This document shows positions 10,245-21,595 of a DNA stretch of 64,000 nucleotides, piece by piece. The notes under the pieces were generated by a model, which did not search any database, was not told where the DNA came from, and was given only the letters and a program-made list of their open reading frames with translations. Each line of letters opens with the position of its first letter. The stretch's first letter is position 1. Both the position numbers and the translations under genes were made by a program. The DNA is from Aculops lycopersici (taxonomy: Eukaryota > Arthropoda > Arachnida > Trombidiformes > Eriophyidae): the NCBI GenBank assembly GCA_015350385.1, contig WNKI01000003.1, forward strand, positions 1,149,730-1,213,729, given 5' to 3'.

Positions 10245-11668
10245 TGTTCAGATCATGTAAAAAATATCAATTAACACACAAGGACTTTGAGAAATTTGAA
10301 CAAAATTCATCTGTCTTTCAGGAAAGAGGGACTAGGGAAGACAGATAAACAATGAGCTGATCGAAAATATCGGTTGCTAATGGCAACCGAAAGTCTCGAT
10401 AGGAATCATTGATGCATGATTCACGTCATTTATTTACACGAGTAAAGTCATTCGCTGCTCTTGTTCTTGACAATGATAATCCGGTAGAAGATTTGTCGCA
10501 GAAAATCAATTATCACTCACTAAACAGCTCACCTGATAATTTGTAAATACAGTTTCAATAATTAGCTATATTTCTACGGCTTTCCTCTGCGTCTCATGAA
10601 GTAAATGGTCGGAAAACTCAATTGCAAGTGACTGTAGAAGAGATGGATTGCCCACGGCCTCTTCACAAACTCGCGCTCTTACAGGTAAATGAACACTTTT
10701 TGGAGCAATCGAATCAAATAAGTGTGTCCACTTAGCTAGCCACTTGGCCGAAAGTTTGATGGGCGCGTCCCGCCGCGCGGTTGTTGGCTCCTCAAACATC
10801 CGGTGCAGTCAACTCGCTCACTCGCTCGCCCAGGTAAGAGCAGTTCAAGTGAGCATCGGATCAATGGCGTCGACTAATTGGATCAATCGGATGCTGAAAT
10901 GTTTTGTCATGTTATGTGCCAGCAAAGTTGTTTGCTCAATCGTTGGCCTGTGGGACCAACATTGATGCGGCCAAAAATTAGTGCGCGCCAATCCTCTTGC
11001 TGGCGGTCTAATATTTGGCACTCATTCGCGCAAACACTCAATAACCCAGTTGATAGGCGTCATTGATTCGTGATGGATAATGTCCATTGTGATGAACTCA
11101 TCATCACTTTTCGATTGTACATTGTAAGTAATGGTGTTACTGTTGTTGCACTTGTTTCTGGGTGGCCAGTAACGGCGGCAGCGATGGCCACACTGGAATC
11201 TGGAGCGAGCAGAATCACATCGGCAACCACTTGTTGCTGTTGCATCGCTCGCTATTAGCTTGCCATTGTTACGTGCGCTTCCTCGTCTAGTTGCAATTAT
11301 GTGCTTGTGTGTGTGTTGACATGACACAGAAGTTTTATTTACAACCGCTAGCACCGCCAATGCAACCACATTATGATGGTGACTTGATTTGTTGTTGGTT
11401 CATCATCGTCGCCCTCGATGGCTACGATAGGCAATCGATGGTCAGGTGCAAAGTTGGCAGCTGTAAAATTTGTTAGTGTCGCCACAACCACCTGTAGACC
11501 AAGATTTTTCTAGATTCCATTCTCATATCTCTAAGTTAATTTTTCAAATATGAGAAATCAAGCTCTTAAATCAATCTAAGCCAATCTCAGTTGTGAGGAC
11601 TCAAAAGTAGCAATCAAAGGCAACATAATAGAGAAGTGTGAACGCCAAGTCCTTATTAGTCCATCAAA
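10245..11668. promoter_or_regulatory. Divergent spacer; candidate 5' UTR intron of the aminopeptidase gene
   Basis: The region lies between two divergent genes. On the plus strand CGCCCAG/GTAAGAG at 10833/10834 is an excellent donor, and GATTTTTCTAG ending at 11513 is a fair acceptor, giving a candidate 680-base leader intron ahead of the ATG at 11669. No conserved protein is visible. A CCACTTGTTG word lies at 11227-11236. Confidence 0.35.
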
Positions 11669-14600
11669 ATGAGCAGCTCAAGATTTAAGATTCGATTAAT
11701 CTTGAATCTAGTGCTATGCTGCTGCTGCTTGGGGCCGTTAACTCCTCAGGCGCAACTTCATGGCGACACAATGCTACCGCAACCGCCGCCTCAGCCAACA
11801 ATGGCGACCATGATACCCAGCATTCAGCAACAGCAATTATTTGCATCCACAAGCAACAAGTTGCAGCAACTCGCAAGCTCCACCCAAACGCCCATTTCGG
11901 CGAGATCTCGACAAGATCCAACCAAAGTTGGATTAGCGCCGACGGATCGAAAAGCCTGCCAGCTGCCGCCCATTCTGGCTCAAAGAAGACACGCGGCTGA
12001 AAGCAACAATAATAATCTAAGAAGTTTGCTGGTCAACAATCTGGATCTTCTGCCAGCCAGAGGAGCAAACAATACAGCTCAGTCGAGCTTGTCCGTGATA
12101 AATGAGTCAATTAATCAACAACAACGGCCCACAAAAACCTTTGATAGCTCAGAGAGATTGAGGCAGTTGAGGCAGTTGATGCAATCTAACAATTACGAGG
12201 CCTACCTGGTGACGCAATATGATGAGCATGGAATGGAGTATGTATCGGATTACGATCGTCGACTGCGCTTTTTAAGCGGCTTCACGGGATCCGTTGGCCA
12301 TGCTTTGATTCTAATGAACAAGGCGGTTTTATTCACGGACGGCCGCTATGCGCTTCAAGCTGATCTCGAGCTCGACTGTAATTGGTCTCTAGTGGTGAGC
12401 AGTGATCCAGTTAGCCAAATTGGCCCCTGGCTAAAGTTGAATGCAATGCGCGGACTCAAGGTTACCACGGACGCGAGGTTGATGCCATTGGGCGAGTTTG
12501 ACCTCTTGGATAGTCAGCTCAAGAGACAGGAGATGGAGTTTTTGTTGATCTCACAAGATTTGGTTGACATTGTTTGGAATGTGACCCAATCAACAGGTAG
12601 CGGCGGCGGCGGCAACCAAAGCGGAAGCGGCGAGTGGTTTCGCGAGGTGCCCAAGGAGCCGCTTTTCGTACATCCCCTTCAGTTTGCCGGAAACATTAGT
12701 TGGCAGGAGAAGTTGGTTAGATTGTCCGATGCAATGGGAAAGCTCAAGGCAAAACATTACATCATCTCGCAACTCGACGACATAGCTTGGCTCCTAAATT
12801 TGCGCGGCGACGATATTCCTATGGCGCCGTTGTTCAAGAGTTACCTGTTTATAAGTAGAACCACGAGTGAGCCAATGAGTCATTCGCAAAACCTTCAGCA
12901 GCCAAGTGGTTTGAGCTTCAGTTCGCCAATTAATAACCAACAGCAGCAGCAACAGGTGATGGCTACTAGTGTTGAGCAACTGCTAATGACAACAGCAACA
13001 GCAACGAGCCAGCAGCAAATCCAATCGCCACAAGTGGTTCAAGTGACTCCGACTCAGACCATCAAGGTTACCATGTACATTGACTTGGCCAAAATCACAA
13101 AGCCAATTCGCGACCATCTCCAAGTGGACCAAGCAAATGGAAGTGTTTATGTATCAAACTCATTGGATCATTTAAACGAGCCAGCAACCACCACGACAAG
13201 GATCCAAGTTGAGCTCAAGGATTATGACGTTTTTATCATGGACATTCGCGATAAATTATCGCCAGGTAGCCGTCAAGTTCAGGGTAAACTACTGATCAAT
13301 AGCAACGCCAATGTGGCCATCCATGTTTTAGCCAAATCCTATGACGACCGATTGATTTTGATCGAGAGTTTAGTCACCAACTTGAAGGCAGTTAAGTCGG
13401 ACGGCGAGGTTCAGGGAATGCGATTGGCTCATTGGCGCGATTCGTTGGCTATTTCAATGATTTTAGCTCAATTGGACCACGATATCGAGTTCAAGGGACA
13501 GCTAAACAAGTGGACCGAAACGGGAGCTGCCAAGGAGTTGAAATTTTATCGCTCTCTTATGGATTATAATCGTGGCGAGTCGTTTAATACCATCAGTGCC
13601 TATGGCCCTCAGGCTGCAATTGTCCACTACAAGCCGAGCGAGACAGAGATCAAGGTTATTGGAAATCAATCAACCTATTTACTGGACACCGGCGGCCAAT
13701 ATTTAGATGGAACCACTGACATAACCAGAACCGTTCACTTTGGCGAACCCAGTGAGTTTCAACGTGAAACATATACTCGCGTTCTCATGGGAGCAATCGA
13801 TTTGATGTCGCTGATATTTGAGCAGTCAAAATTTAAACTCGGCGACTTGATTGCCAGGCGCCACTTGTTTGATTTGGGTCTGGATTATGCGCATGGAACT
13901 GGCCACGGAATTGGCCTCTACTCAATGGTTCACGAGGCACCCTGGCTCTTGGAGCATTATACAAATTCGGCAAGTCAACTCTTGACTCAAACAAACAAAG
14001 AGTCGAACAGGAGAGAACGAGAACGAGAGCAGCAACAACAACAACAGATTGGAGGTGCTACATTGGCCCTAGCCGCCCAGCCACCTGTTCTCAGCGATCC
14101 AATTGGCATCCAAGCAAACATGTTCACTTCCGTTGAGCCCGGCTACTACAAGGCCAACGATTTTGGCATTCGACTAGAGAATATTGTTGTCACCCAGAAG
14201 GTCGACTTACCTTGGGCATTGGCGAGACCAAATGGTCGCCAGGAACAGAGACAAGCGATGGGCACCAACGAGCAGCAAGATGGCCAACCGGAAGCGAGGC
14301 AATTCCTCAGGTTTGAACCAATCAGTCTAGTGCCATTTGAGCCAAAGCTAATCAAGTTTGAATTGCTGAGCAACAAGCAAAAGGCTTGGCTCAACAGCTA
14401 CAATCTAATGGTTCGGCTCAGAATGACGCAACAGATCAACTATTACCTGGCCAAAATTCGAAACATGTCCAGTTCATCATCATCAAGCACAATTAGCTCG
14501 CCCACAATTAATATTCACGGCACCATCTCTAGCAGTCGCTTGTATCAAGCTTTTAGAGATTCAGAGAGATTCAATGACTCGGCGTCTCCGAATCAAAATC

Positions 14601-15856
14601 AGATCAATACTCAGGACTCAAATCAAAGCAAGATGATTAACTTGGGCTACTACAACTTTCTCCGAATGGAGGGATCCAAGTTGCAGGCAAAATTGGAGCA
14701 AACGCACAAATGGATCATGACAAAAACCGAGCGAATTCCCTTGGATGTGCCCCAATCTTTAGTGCAACCATCACAAGCTCAAACGACGGACAAGCAGCAG
14801 CATCACACCTTCAGAAATGGCAACCAGCAACCAACAACGCGAGCCGATTCGGCCAGCGAAACCAACTTGGACGGCCAAAAGCTGATGCTTGCCTACATGT
14901 CGAGCTTGCCCTTCAATGATGCAGAGGCAAGCGAGGCCTTTAGTGCTATAAGCTTGGCAGCGCGACCACCTGTTGACTCGCTAAGTGGCCGGGTTGACGG
15001 GATGTCAAATGGTACTACGACTAAAGGAGAAGACTCAACAAGTGGCACCGCCAGCGCCAGTAGCAACCTAACGTCAAACAAGTGCTCTGGCCTCGAGTGC
15101 GACTTGTGGCTCGTGAGGGCGCTGAACTCGCAGGCCTACCAAATGGGACACAATGGCAAGAGCGGAAGTGCGCAGCGGCAACGAGCCAATTGGCTCCAGG
15201 ATACAAACGACGATATCCTTGAGGACAAACCTTTGGGTTCCTCGTCTTTGTCGCCGTTTAATGATCTTAAAAACAACCAGGACTCCGATTCAAGCTCAAT
15301 GGTTGGCTCTCTCATGGACATGTTCAAGTTGAACGGCTCAAATGGCTCGTCTAATGGCGGCCTCGGCATCAATGTGTGGCCAGTGATTTTGTTGTCCACT
15401 TTTGTCATGCTTCAAGTTGGCCTCTTGACTTATGTGTGCCGTGGGTACACAAGTAATAGTAGTAGTAGTAGTAGTAATAGTAATAGTAGTAGTAGTAGTA
15501 GTAGTAATAGTAATAGTAATAGTAATAACAGCAACAATCATCACATAAATCACCATTCAAGCGACTCAAATACGACAAACAATAACCACAACCACGACGA
15601 CGAAGAGCAACAAGAGGAACGACATCCGCACAACCTGTTGCAGCGACCACACGACTGTCCAAGATCATCTTCCTTCGTTCATGGCTCAAGTTCAAATGGC
15701 GGCTCAACTTCGAGGAGACACAAGGCCACGCAGTGCTGCGGCGGCGGCCACTTTGCTGGTTGCCCCAAAGCCGGAGCCAGTTCAATTGTGACAAGCATAG
15801 CTGGAGTTCTAAACCGGGAGTCCATCCCAAATGGCCACTCCGATGTGGCGCTTTGA
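11669..15856 (+). CDS. Membrane-bound Xaa-Pro aminopeptidase (M24B), APP2-like
   Basis: One exon encodes 1,395 residues. A hydrophobic N-terminus (LILNLVLCCCCLG) looks like a signal peptide. Two creatinase-like N-domains (VSDYDRRLRFLSGFTGSVG; LDDIAWLLNLRGDDI) precede the pita-bread catalytic domain. All five metal ligands can be placed: Asp673, Asp684, His746, Glu823 and Glu837. The enzyme removes an N-terminal residue preceding proline and needs two metal ions. A hydrophobic span near residues 1233-1257 and a Ser/Asn/His-rich tail suggest a transmembrane anchor where mammalian XPNPEP2 uses a GPI signal. At about 1,400 residues it is about twice the family size; the extra is low-complexity Gln, Ser, Thr and Asn insertions, including one between His746 and Glu823. 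Because all ligands survive, the enzyme is probably active. Confidence 0.9.
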   Translation: MSSSRFKIRLILNLVLCCCCLGPLTPQAQLHGDTMLPQPPPQPTMATMIPSIQQQQLFASTSNKLQQLASSTQTPISARSRQDPTKVGLAPTDRKACQLPPILAQRRHAAESNNNNLRSLLVNNLDLLPARGANNTAQSSLSVINESINQQQRPTKTFDSSERLRQLRQLMQSNNYEAYLVTQYDEHGMEYVSDYDRRLRFLSGFTGSVGHALILMNKAVLFTDGRYALQADLELDCNWSLVVSSDPVSQIGPWLKLNAMRGLKVTTDARLMPLGEFDLLDSQLKRQEMEFLLISQDLVDIVWNVTQSTGSGGGGNQSGSGEWFREVPKEPLFVHPLQFAGNISWQEKLVRLSDAMGKLKAKHYIISQLDDIAWLLNLRGDDIPMAPLFKSYLFISRTTSEPMSHSQNLQQPSGLSFSSPINNQQQQQQVMATSVEQLLMTTATATSQQQIQSPQVVQVTPTQTIKVTMYIDLAKITKPIRDHLQVDQANGSVYVSNSLDHLNEPATTTTRIQVELKDYDVFIMDIRDKLSPGSRQVQGKLLINSNANVAIHVLAKSYDDRLILIESLVTNLKAVKSDGEVQGMRLAHWRDSLAISMILAQLDHDIEFKGQLNKWTETGAAKELKFYRSLMDYNRGESFNTISAYGPQAAIVHYKPSETEIKVIGNQSTYLLDTGGQYLDGTTDITRTVHFGEPSEFQRETYTRVLMGAIDLMSLIFEQSKFKLGDLIARRHLFDLGLDYAHGTGHGIGLYSMVHEAPWLLEHYTNSASQLLTQTNKESNRREREREQQQQQQIGGATLALAAQPPVLSDPIGIQANMFTSVEPGYYKANDFGIRLENIVVTQKVDLPWALARPNGRQEQRQAMGTNEQQDGQPEARQFLRFEPISLVPFEPKLIKFELLSNKQKAWLNSYNLMVRLRMTQQINYYLAKIRNMSSSSSSSTISSPTINIHGTISSSRLYQAFRDSERFNDSASPNQNQINTQDSNQSKMINLGYYNFLRMEGSKLQAKLEQTHKWIMTKTERIPLDVPQSLVQPSQAQTTDKQQHHTFRNGNQQPTTRADSASETNLDGQKLMLAYMSSLPFNDAEASEAFSAISLAARPPVDSLSGRVDGMSNGTTTKGEDSTSGTASASSNLTSNKCSGLECDLWLVRALNSQAYQMGHNGKSGSAQRQRANWLQDTNDDILEDKPLGSSSLSPFNDLKNNQDSDSSSMVGSLMDMFKLNGSNGSSNGGLGINVWPVILLSTFVMLQVGLLTYVCRGYTSNSSSSSSNSNSSSSSSSNSNSNSNNSNNHHINHHSSDSNTTNNNHNHDDEEQQEERHPHNLLQRPHDCPRSSSFVHGSSSNGGSTSRRHKATQCCGGGHFAGCPKAGASSIVTSIAGVLNRESIPNGHSDVAL
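15451..15530 (+). repeat. (AGT/AAT)n tract in the aminopeptidase tail
   Basis: An 80-base imperfect AGT/AAT triplet array encodes alternating runs of Ser and Asn just after the predicted membrane span, in the presumed cytoplasmic tail. Confidence 0.95.
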
Positions 15857-16229
15857 GTCAATTGATATATTTACTGTATTATTTATTTTTTACCGCCACC
15901 TTCGGGGCAAACTTTGTCACTCTGAATCAAATCAAATCTCTACTCCATTGCCACGCGCAATGAATGGAAATTGAGAGACTGAAATGGAGGCTAAAGGGCA
16001 GAGGAAGTAAAATTGAATTCAGGGAGCAAATCAGAATTACAAAAAGGAAAAAGTTGATACTTGTACTATTTTTGCGCACATTAAATTACTCACCGACTCA
16101 CTTGTTCATTTTCAACTGCCAAGAAACAAAATGAAAGCGCCATAAAGACACAAACCTAAACCCTTTTCTCCTCGTTAGTCGAGTGACCAATCGAATTTGT
16201 GCACCGTGATTTCAGAGGCACCACCATTC

Positions 16230-16230
16230 T

Positions 16231-16257
<27 letters not shown>
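16230..16257 (+). repeat. (TC)n microsatellite
   Basis: About 14 TC units in non-coding sequence, nearly the same length as the tracts at 7014 and 43436. Confidence 0.95.
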
Positions 16258-16262
<5 letters not shown>

Positions 16263-16401
16263 AGGATTAGAAACACACTGACCGCCAACGAGCTTCAGTT
16301 TTGCTTACCCTCACATTGGCAAGTTGCTCTTTTTGCTGCTGTTCTCTTGACGGTAGTCTATGGGTTCGTTTGTTAACTCGCTTCGCTCGATTTAACTGCC
16401 G

Positions 16402-16960
16402 TCACTTCCACTTTGCCGGCGCGCAGAGCATTAGCTCGAAAAGCGGCCCCTGGCTTCGAGTTTGTGGTGAGAGTTGTTGTGGTTGTTGCTCAATGTGGCC
16501 AACTCGTTTGTTACAAAGTGACTCTTCCTCTCTCCCTCTTTCTTTCTCATCTCGCTGCGCAATGAACAATAGAACAGCTGAGCCAAAGCCACGAGAGGAG
16601 GCCATTACAATAACCATAAAGGCGGCAAAAGCGCAACCACCGGCTAGCTGGGCCTTGACCGGCGTTATGGCCACCGATTGCTGGTGACGTAATGGCAATT
16701 GACTGACACAACCGGAGGACCAGGCAAGAACAACTGCAGCAGCAACATGGCGGCCAGCCGGTCCAAAGTTGCGTCTCGTGCCAGCGTTACTCTACACTGG
16801 ATGCTACACTCACTTGTTGCCGCTCGTTCCAAAACCAAGCAATAGTTTTAGAGCTCCAGCCGCCGGAAGTGAGACGAGCGCGCCAGCCGCTAACAGGTGG
16901 CTGCCACATGACTCGCCGATCAATTCGATGCTCGCTCCAAACTGATGACGCCTCGTACAT
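16402..16960 (-). CDS. Candidate two-exon gene with one membrane segment, unrecognised
   Basis: An ATG at 16960 opens 49 codons ending exactly at CAACAA/GTGAGTG (exon to 16814). A GTCACCAG acceptor ends at 16681. Joining 16960..16814 to 16680..16402 keeps phase 0 and gives about 141 residues. The second exon starts with QSVAITPVKAQ and then a hydrophobic stretch (GGCAFAAFMVIVMA, SAVLLFIA), followed by a highly charged segment, so the product would be a single-pass or hairpin membrane protein. I do not recognise it, and the opposite strand is also open here, so the evidence is only the splice signals and phase. Confidence 0.22.
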
Positions 16961-18338
16961 CGACAACGACAACTAAACCAAAACCTTTAAACTATCCAAG
17001 TCACAAGCATTAAGTCAAAGTAACTATCAGCTAAACTAAAGTATCAGCAGCAGCAGCAGCAATAGCAACAGGAGAATAGAAAGCATTGAAGCTAAAAAGT
17101 GCAACGAAACTGGAGCCTCTATACTGACGACTTGCAGTCTCGCCGACCAAACGACACTCAGCTCTCGCAACCACCAGAGCGCCAATTGTTATTATTAAGT
17201 TTGAGTTGTTATTATTTGAATCACGGTTCAATCAACATGCTAGTCGTCGTCGTCGTCGTCGTCGCAATCGTCGATGTTGTTGTAGTTGTTGTAATCACAA
17301 GTAGAGCTTAGCAAATGAGTTAACCAGACGGAAGTTTCAAGTTGACGATGTCGATGTCGATGTTATTTTTATTGTTGCTGTTGCTTTGCAAAGACAGCAA
17401 CAGTGTCAGTAGCTAGCGGCGGCAGTAAAGTGATGCGGCTAGCGACCTATACAAATGAACGATTTTGTTGCATGTACTCTCCCACTCTCTCGTTGAGGTG
17501 AAACTTGAGTCGCAAGTTTCAGTTCGAGTCGCTTGCTGCTGTTGCTGACTCATGCGGCTTCTCTTAATGGAAACACAACCAATGCAATGCGACGCAAACG
17601 GAGACAACGACCACCACCACAACTAGACGATTCGTGGCTCGCGTCGAGCGAGCTGCACCTCTCATGTTGATGGGCCATTTGATGTAGTCGCTTTCTAGTC
17701 CAGTGACAAGCGACACCAAGCTCAGCAACAATTGCCCTCGGCGATTCTTGTTGAAATGTAAACCAGCCTATATGCGCTCGCATCATCATCATCATCATCC
17801 ACAATTCGAGGGCCCTAATTGCGTTTAGGGGCAAAAGTGGCCGTCGCTGTGGCTAACATCGTGGTTGCGCTTTTGGTCGTTGGCATTGACGTTGTTTCTC
17901 GGTGACGGCGGCGACGGCAGCGACGGCAGCGACCAAAAGTCGTCGAGTTATCACTGACTGACTGACTGTTTGTAAGTACAGACAAAGTAGCTGGCAGCAA
18001 CCGAGAGCAACAATAACCAACAGCAGACAAGGCGACAACTTTTAGAGTGGTAGAGGTAAAACAGAGAGATGGTCCAATGGACTGGCTAGCTATTATTAAT
18101 GTATTGCCTTCTATGGACATGCAGTCTCTTTCTCTCTCACATGATACCGGGGAGTTTGATTGCGCAACTGCGCCGATGCAGCATTTGAACTGATCCTATT
18201 CTATGCGCCATCGTTGTATAGAATAGAATTGTTTAGGGATCCAAGTCAGAGAAAAGTGAGCAACTCCACGGGCACGTGAGAGCTCGTCAAGTGATGAGCA
18301 ATCAGTGGAGTGATTAACAATTGGCAACCGCCGACGCC

Positions 18339-18377
18339 TATATAAAGGCGATCGCATTCCGCGAATGACAACTTAGT
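18339..18377 (+). promoter_or_regulatory. Orphan TATA element with initiator-like site
   Basis: TATATAAAGG at 18339-18348 is the best TATA box I see in the window. About 30 bases on, CTTAGTTG (18371-18378) resembles the arthropod initiator TCAGTY at five of six places. The A/T core also reads TTTATATA on the other strand, so the direction is not fixed. No recognised gene starts on either side: plus-strand transcription would run into the 3' end of U2SURP. Confidence 0.4.
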
Positions 18378-18721
18378 TGCTAGAAACTAAAGAGCAAGTG
18401 GCTTAGTATACAGGCGAATGAATGCTAATATATTCAAATTAGAGAGCGAGTTCAAATTGAAGACACCACAAGTCTCTCTTTTTCTCTCTAATCAAACAAG
18501 TCAATCAACAAGTCGTTCAAAAATTGAAAACATAATCTAGAAACATGGAAAACGCAACACACAAGATTATATCAATGTTACCATTAGCTTATGGACAAAG
18601 ATGAAGAGATGATTAAGATTGTAATTGACTGCACAATTCCATTCAATCAGTCTTTTTCATCTCTTTTATCATTGTTCTACAAACTCGCCGAGACCTTAAA
18701 CACTCAGAAAACTGTCAAGAC

Positions 18722-21595
18722 TCACTCATCATAACAATCACCTCCATTTCCGCCTCCACCGCCTTGCTCTTCGTCGCTTGAAGATCCTGCCTCTCGACTT
18801 TGATCATACCGCCGATAACCTCGCTTCCGCCCCCTAACACGAGGACTCCGATACTCGCCCTCCTCTAGCTCATCCTCGGCCCCTTGGTCTTGGTCGGAGT
18901 TGTCGCTGAGCTCTAGGCTAGTGTACCAGCGCAAACTTAACCCTTTCATCTCGAGACACTTGGCCAAAGTTTCCTGGTCGATCTCTTCGCCATCCAAATC
19001 CACCTCAAGGTCTTGATTTGGTTTTGCTAAGCTAGCCTCCTGTTGTTCCATCAACTCTAGCTGGTCGCTTTTCTCCGTAAGTGAGTTTCCCAAAGAGGTC
19101 GCGATATTTTCGTCTGAACTCAACTCTTGCGGAGACTTTGGCATCTTGATACCTAATAAAATGTTGCTCAAGCGCAAGACAAACTCATCCTCGTAAAGAG
19201 TCCACTCCTTCCAGGCGCCCAGAACGCTCAACACTTGTTGCTTGAACTTGTCCGCCTTATACTTGTCCTCCATGTTTATGAGATACTCGCGTAAATGCTC
19301 AAATATTGACACCAATCTCAACTTGAAACCCTCCCGGTAGTAACTGGCGTTTGTAACATTGGCACAGCTATTATTGAGCACATCTGACACCAAATACAAT
19401 CTAGCCACCTTCTTTTGGTAGGGAGTCTCGAGAAGTTGCAGGGAGTCATGTATACATTCTATCACTTCCTTAGCTGCATCAGAGTGATTGATGCAAAACA
19501 TCATGGCAGCGCCTACGGATTGCTTGGTGGGATTCAAATTTCTCAATATATCACCCAGAGTCTCACGTTTAACTTTACCTAACGAGCCTTTTGGTCGAGA
19601 GTCGTTGAATATCAAATGAGCCAGCTTGTTTTCAATGAAAGAATTTGGTTTTGGCTTGGATATTGTTGCTGTTGTCGAGTCCTTCGTTGCTATGGTTGTT
19701 GGAATTCCATCAATAACATCGAAATTTTGCGAAGCAACAACATCTCTGATGAGATCCTCCGGCATTCCGTCGGCATAGGGATTCAAGGGTGGCGGTTGCC
19801 AAGTTGGTCCACCCTCAAACATTTTAAACTCATCAGTTTTCCATAAATACAAATCGTCACCATGCAATAATGAGTACAGTTTCCATCTGTAATAAACATG
19901 CTCTTGGCTCTGGAAATCGTGCATAAATTTGTAATCACTATTTTCTTTCTCTCTTGCAATGATGATAGATTCAAATACTGGACCTTCGCGCATCACGAAC
20001 TCAATAGTTTTATGTATTCGATCCAGAAGTTGCTGGTCTGTGGGTACAATAACCTTGACGGTGGCCCTACTGAGAACACCTGTAAACTCTTCATATATTT
20101 CTTGCATGGCCTTTAATTGGAGGTCTAATCTATAATCACCAGGTGGCTGGCTTGTATTAGTTGGATCTAGATATGAACATGGGGGAGGTGGTGGCCGGGG
20201 GTATGGATTTGGCACACGATATCCTCGTGCCAGATCATCAGGATGCAGCTGAGCATTGAATGGTAAACCAGATTGAGGCGGTGGTTGTAAGAGTTTCTTC
20301 AACTCGGGCGGAACAAATACTGGATTCTGGGGAATCGGCACTGCCTTGCCCCAACCCTAATGTTCGGTTTATATGAGATAACAAATCATTAGATTCGATA
20401 ATGTATATTTATACCCGAGATTTTTTGTTTGTTTTTGTTGATAATGGTGATCGAGAGGTTAGCGAGTCAAGTTTGAAGTAATGATAGGAGCTGGCTAGAG
20501 TAGCAAGAGCGAGAGCTCAAGATGGTACCATCTTGGTGGTCTCTCGTAGCGAGTGTATACAAATCTCTATTTTGGTTTTCGGACGGTGTCCATCACTAAA
20601 GTTGAAGTCTCACTAATTTGTTGCTGTTGTGGTGATTATCAGTTCATCGATTCAAATCATCAAGAAGGTTAACCTGTTAAATTTTCAGTCACTAGATTCG
20701 GATATGCACTTACTAAGAGGTAAGGCGTTAAGTTATGGATTGTTGTAGTATATCAAGAGAGAGATTAATAACTGTATTCTAATTAGATTGAAACCAATGT
20801 TCAGCTTAATGAGTGCTTGTCCCTAGAGACCAAGTTTCCTAGTTTGTTTTGTATTTTAACCGAAACCGTAGGGCCAAATTCTTGAATGTAACCAATCAAT
20901 GTACCTCTGTGATTGTGGACCAATTACTCACCTAGTTTCATGTCGTAACCCTTGACATTTCTTCCATTTAGTGCCTTCAATGCCCGATCGGCATCTATAC
21001 GGCTCATGTAGGCGACAAAGCCACTATTCCTATTCCGAGCTCGCTCCTCGTCGGTCCTTGGCCACATAATCTTGATACTGGCCAGCGGTCCAAATTTGCC
21101 GAATATATCGCAGAGATCATTTTCATTCACAGTCGGGTTGATATTTCCTACATACAGATTTGTGGTGCTCGGATCGCCAGTGTCAAAGGATCCAGCTCCC
21201 AGAGATGAACTCTTATTTTTTGGGTTCACTTGCAAAGTTAAAGAGGATGCTCTCAGATCTGGCTTCAGGGGTATTGGTACCGGTTGAGATCTAGTCTGGG
21301 TTTTAGTACTAGATCCTCCAGGACTTTGTGAGCTTCTTTCATCTTTAGTTGTATAAATTTTGTTCTTTTCCTCTTCTCTTTGCTGATTTAGACGTTGCAG
21401 TTCCTCCTTGAATAAATCCAAACTGGACTTCTGTTTTTCCTTGCTTCCTTTCTTGTTTATTGCAGAAGGTTTCAGGACTGTGTCGCTTTGATTATTGGAC
21501 GGATCACTGGCGGCAAGTAAGATATCATCTTCCTCCTCTTTGCCACCCTTTGATCCATACACTTTACCCGAGGATCCACTGACGAATTTGGGCAT
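18722..21595 (-). CDS. U2SURP: U2 snRNP-associated SURP protein (SR140), two exons
   Basis: Exon 1 (21595-20932) encodes ELFKEEL-type linker residues (DLFKEELQRLNQQREEE) and an RRM with STTNLYVGNINP and GPLASIKIMWPRTDEERARNR. Exon 2 (20355-18722) continues with WGKAVPIPQNP, the SURP module (LLDRIHKTIEFVMREGPVFE; HVYYRWKLYSLL), a CID domain (ASYYREGF, LYLVSDVLNNS) and an acidic tail. SR140 acts with U2 snRNP and CHERP in pre-mRNA splicing in the nucleus. The product would be about 765 residues; human U2SURP is about 1,029, and its N-terminal ~180 residues and RS-rich C-terminus are reduced here. The donor CTAG/GTGAGT at 20932/20931 is canonical. The acceptor that keeps the conserved KLGWGKAVP frame is one base past the only AG (see findings). 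Confidence 0.93.
20356..20931 (-). other. Intron of U2SURP
   Basis: An intron of about 575 bases starts with GTGAGTAAT. At its end the sequence reads CATTAG/GGTTGGGG, where canonical splicing after AG would leave one G too many for the frame. I see no gene inside it. Confidence 0.7.

Larger units (their letters stand above)
15857..18721. other. Spacer between the aminopeptidase and U2SURP genes
   Basis: This is 2.9 kb without a recognised gene. It has a possible poly(A) signal ATTAAA at 16080-16085 for the aminopeptidase gene, a TC tract at 16230-16257, a GTC run at 17246-17264, an ATC run near 17781-17799, and a TATA element at 18339. One weak spliced candidate (16402-16960, minus) is listed separately. 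A 101-codon minus-strand frame with a real ATG (18120 down to 17815) is Thr/Arg-rich and unrecognised. A plus-strand frame of 48 codons from an ATG at 18591 overlaps the end of U2SURP. Confidence 0.5.

Noticed and set aside
15405..15830. 141-codon minus-strand frame with a poly-Tyr run
   Set aside because: It is antisense to the AGT/AAT repeat of the aminopeptidase gene, whose frame has clear homology.
16301..16687. 128-codon plus-strand frame rich in Cys and Ser
   Set aside because: It has no ATG near its start, and it overlaps the slightly better supported minus-strand candidate.
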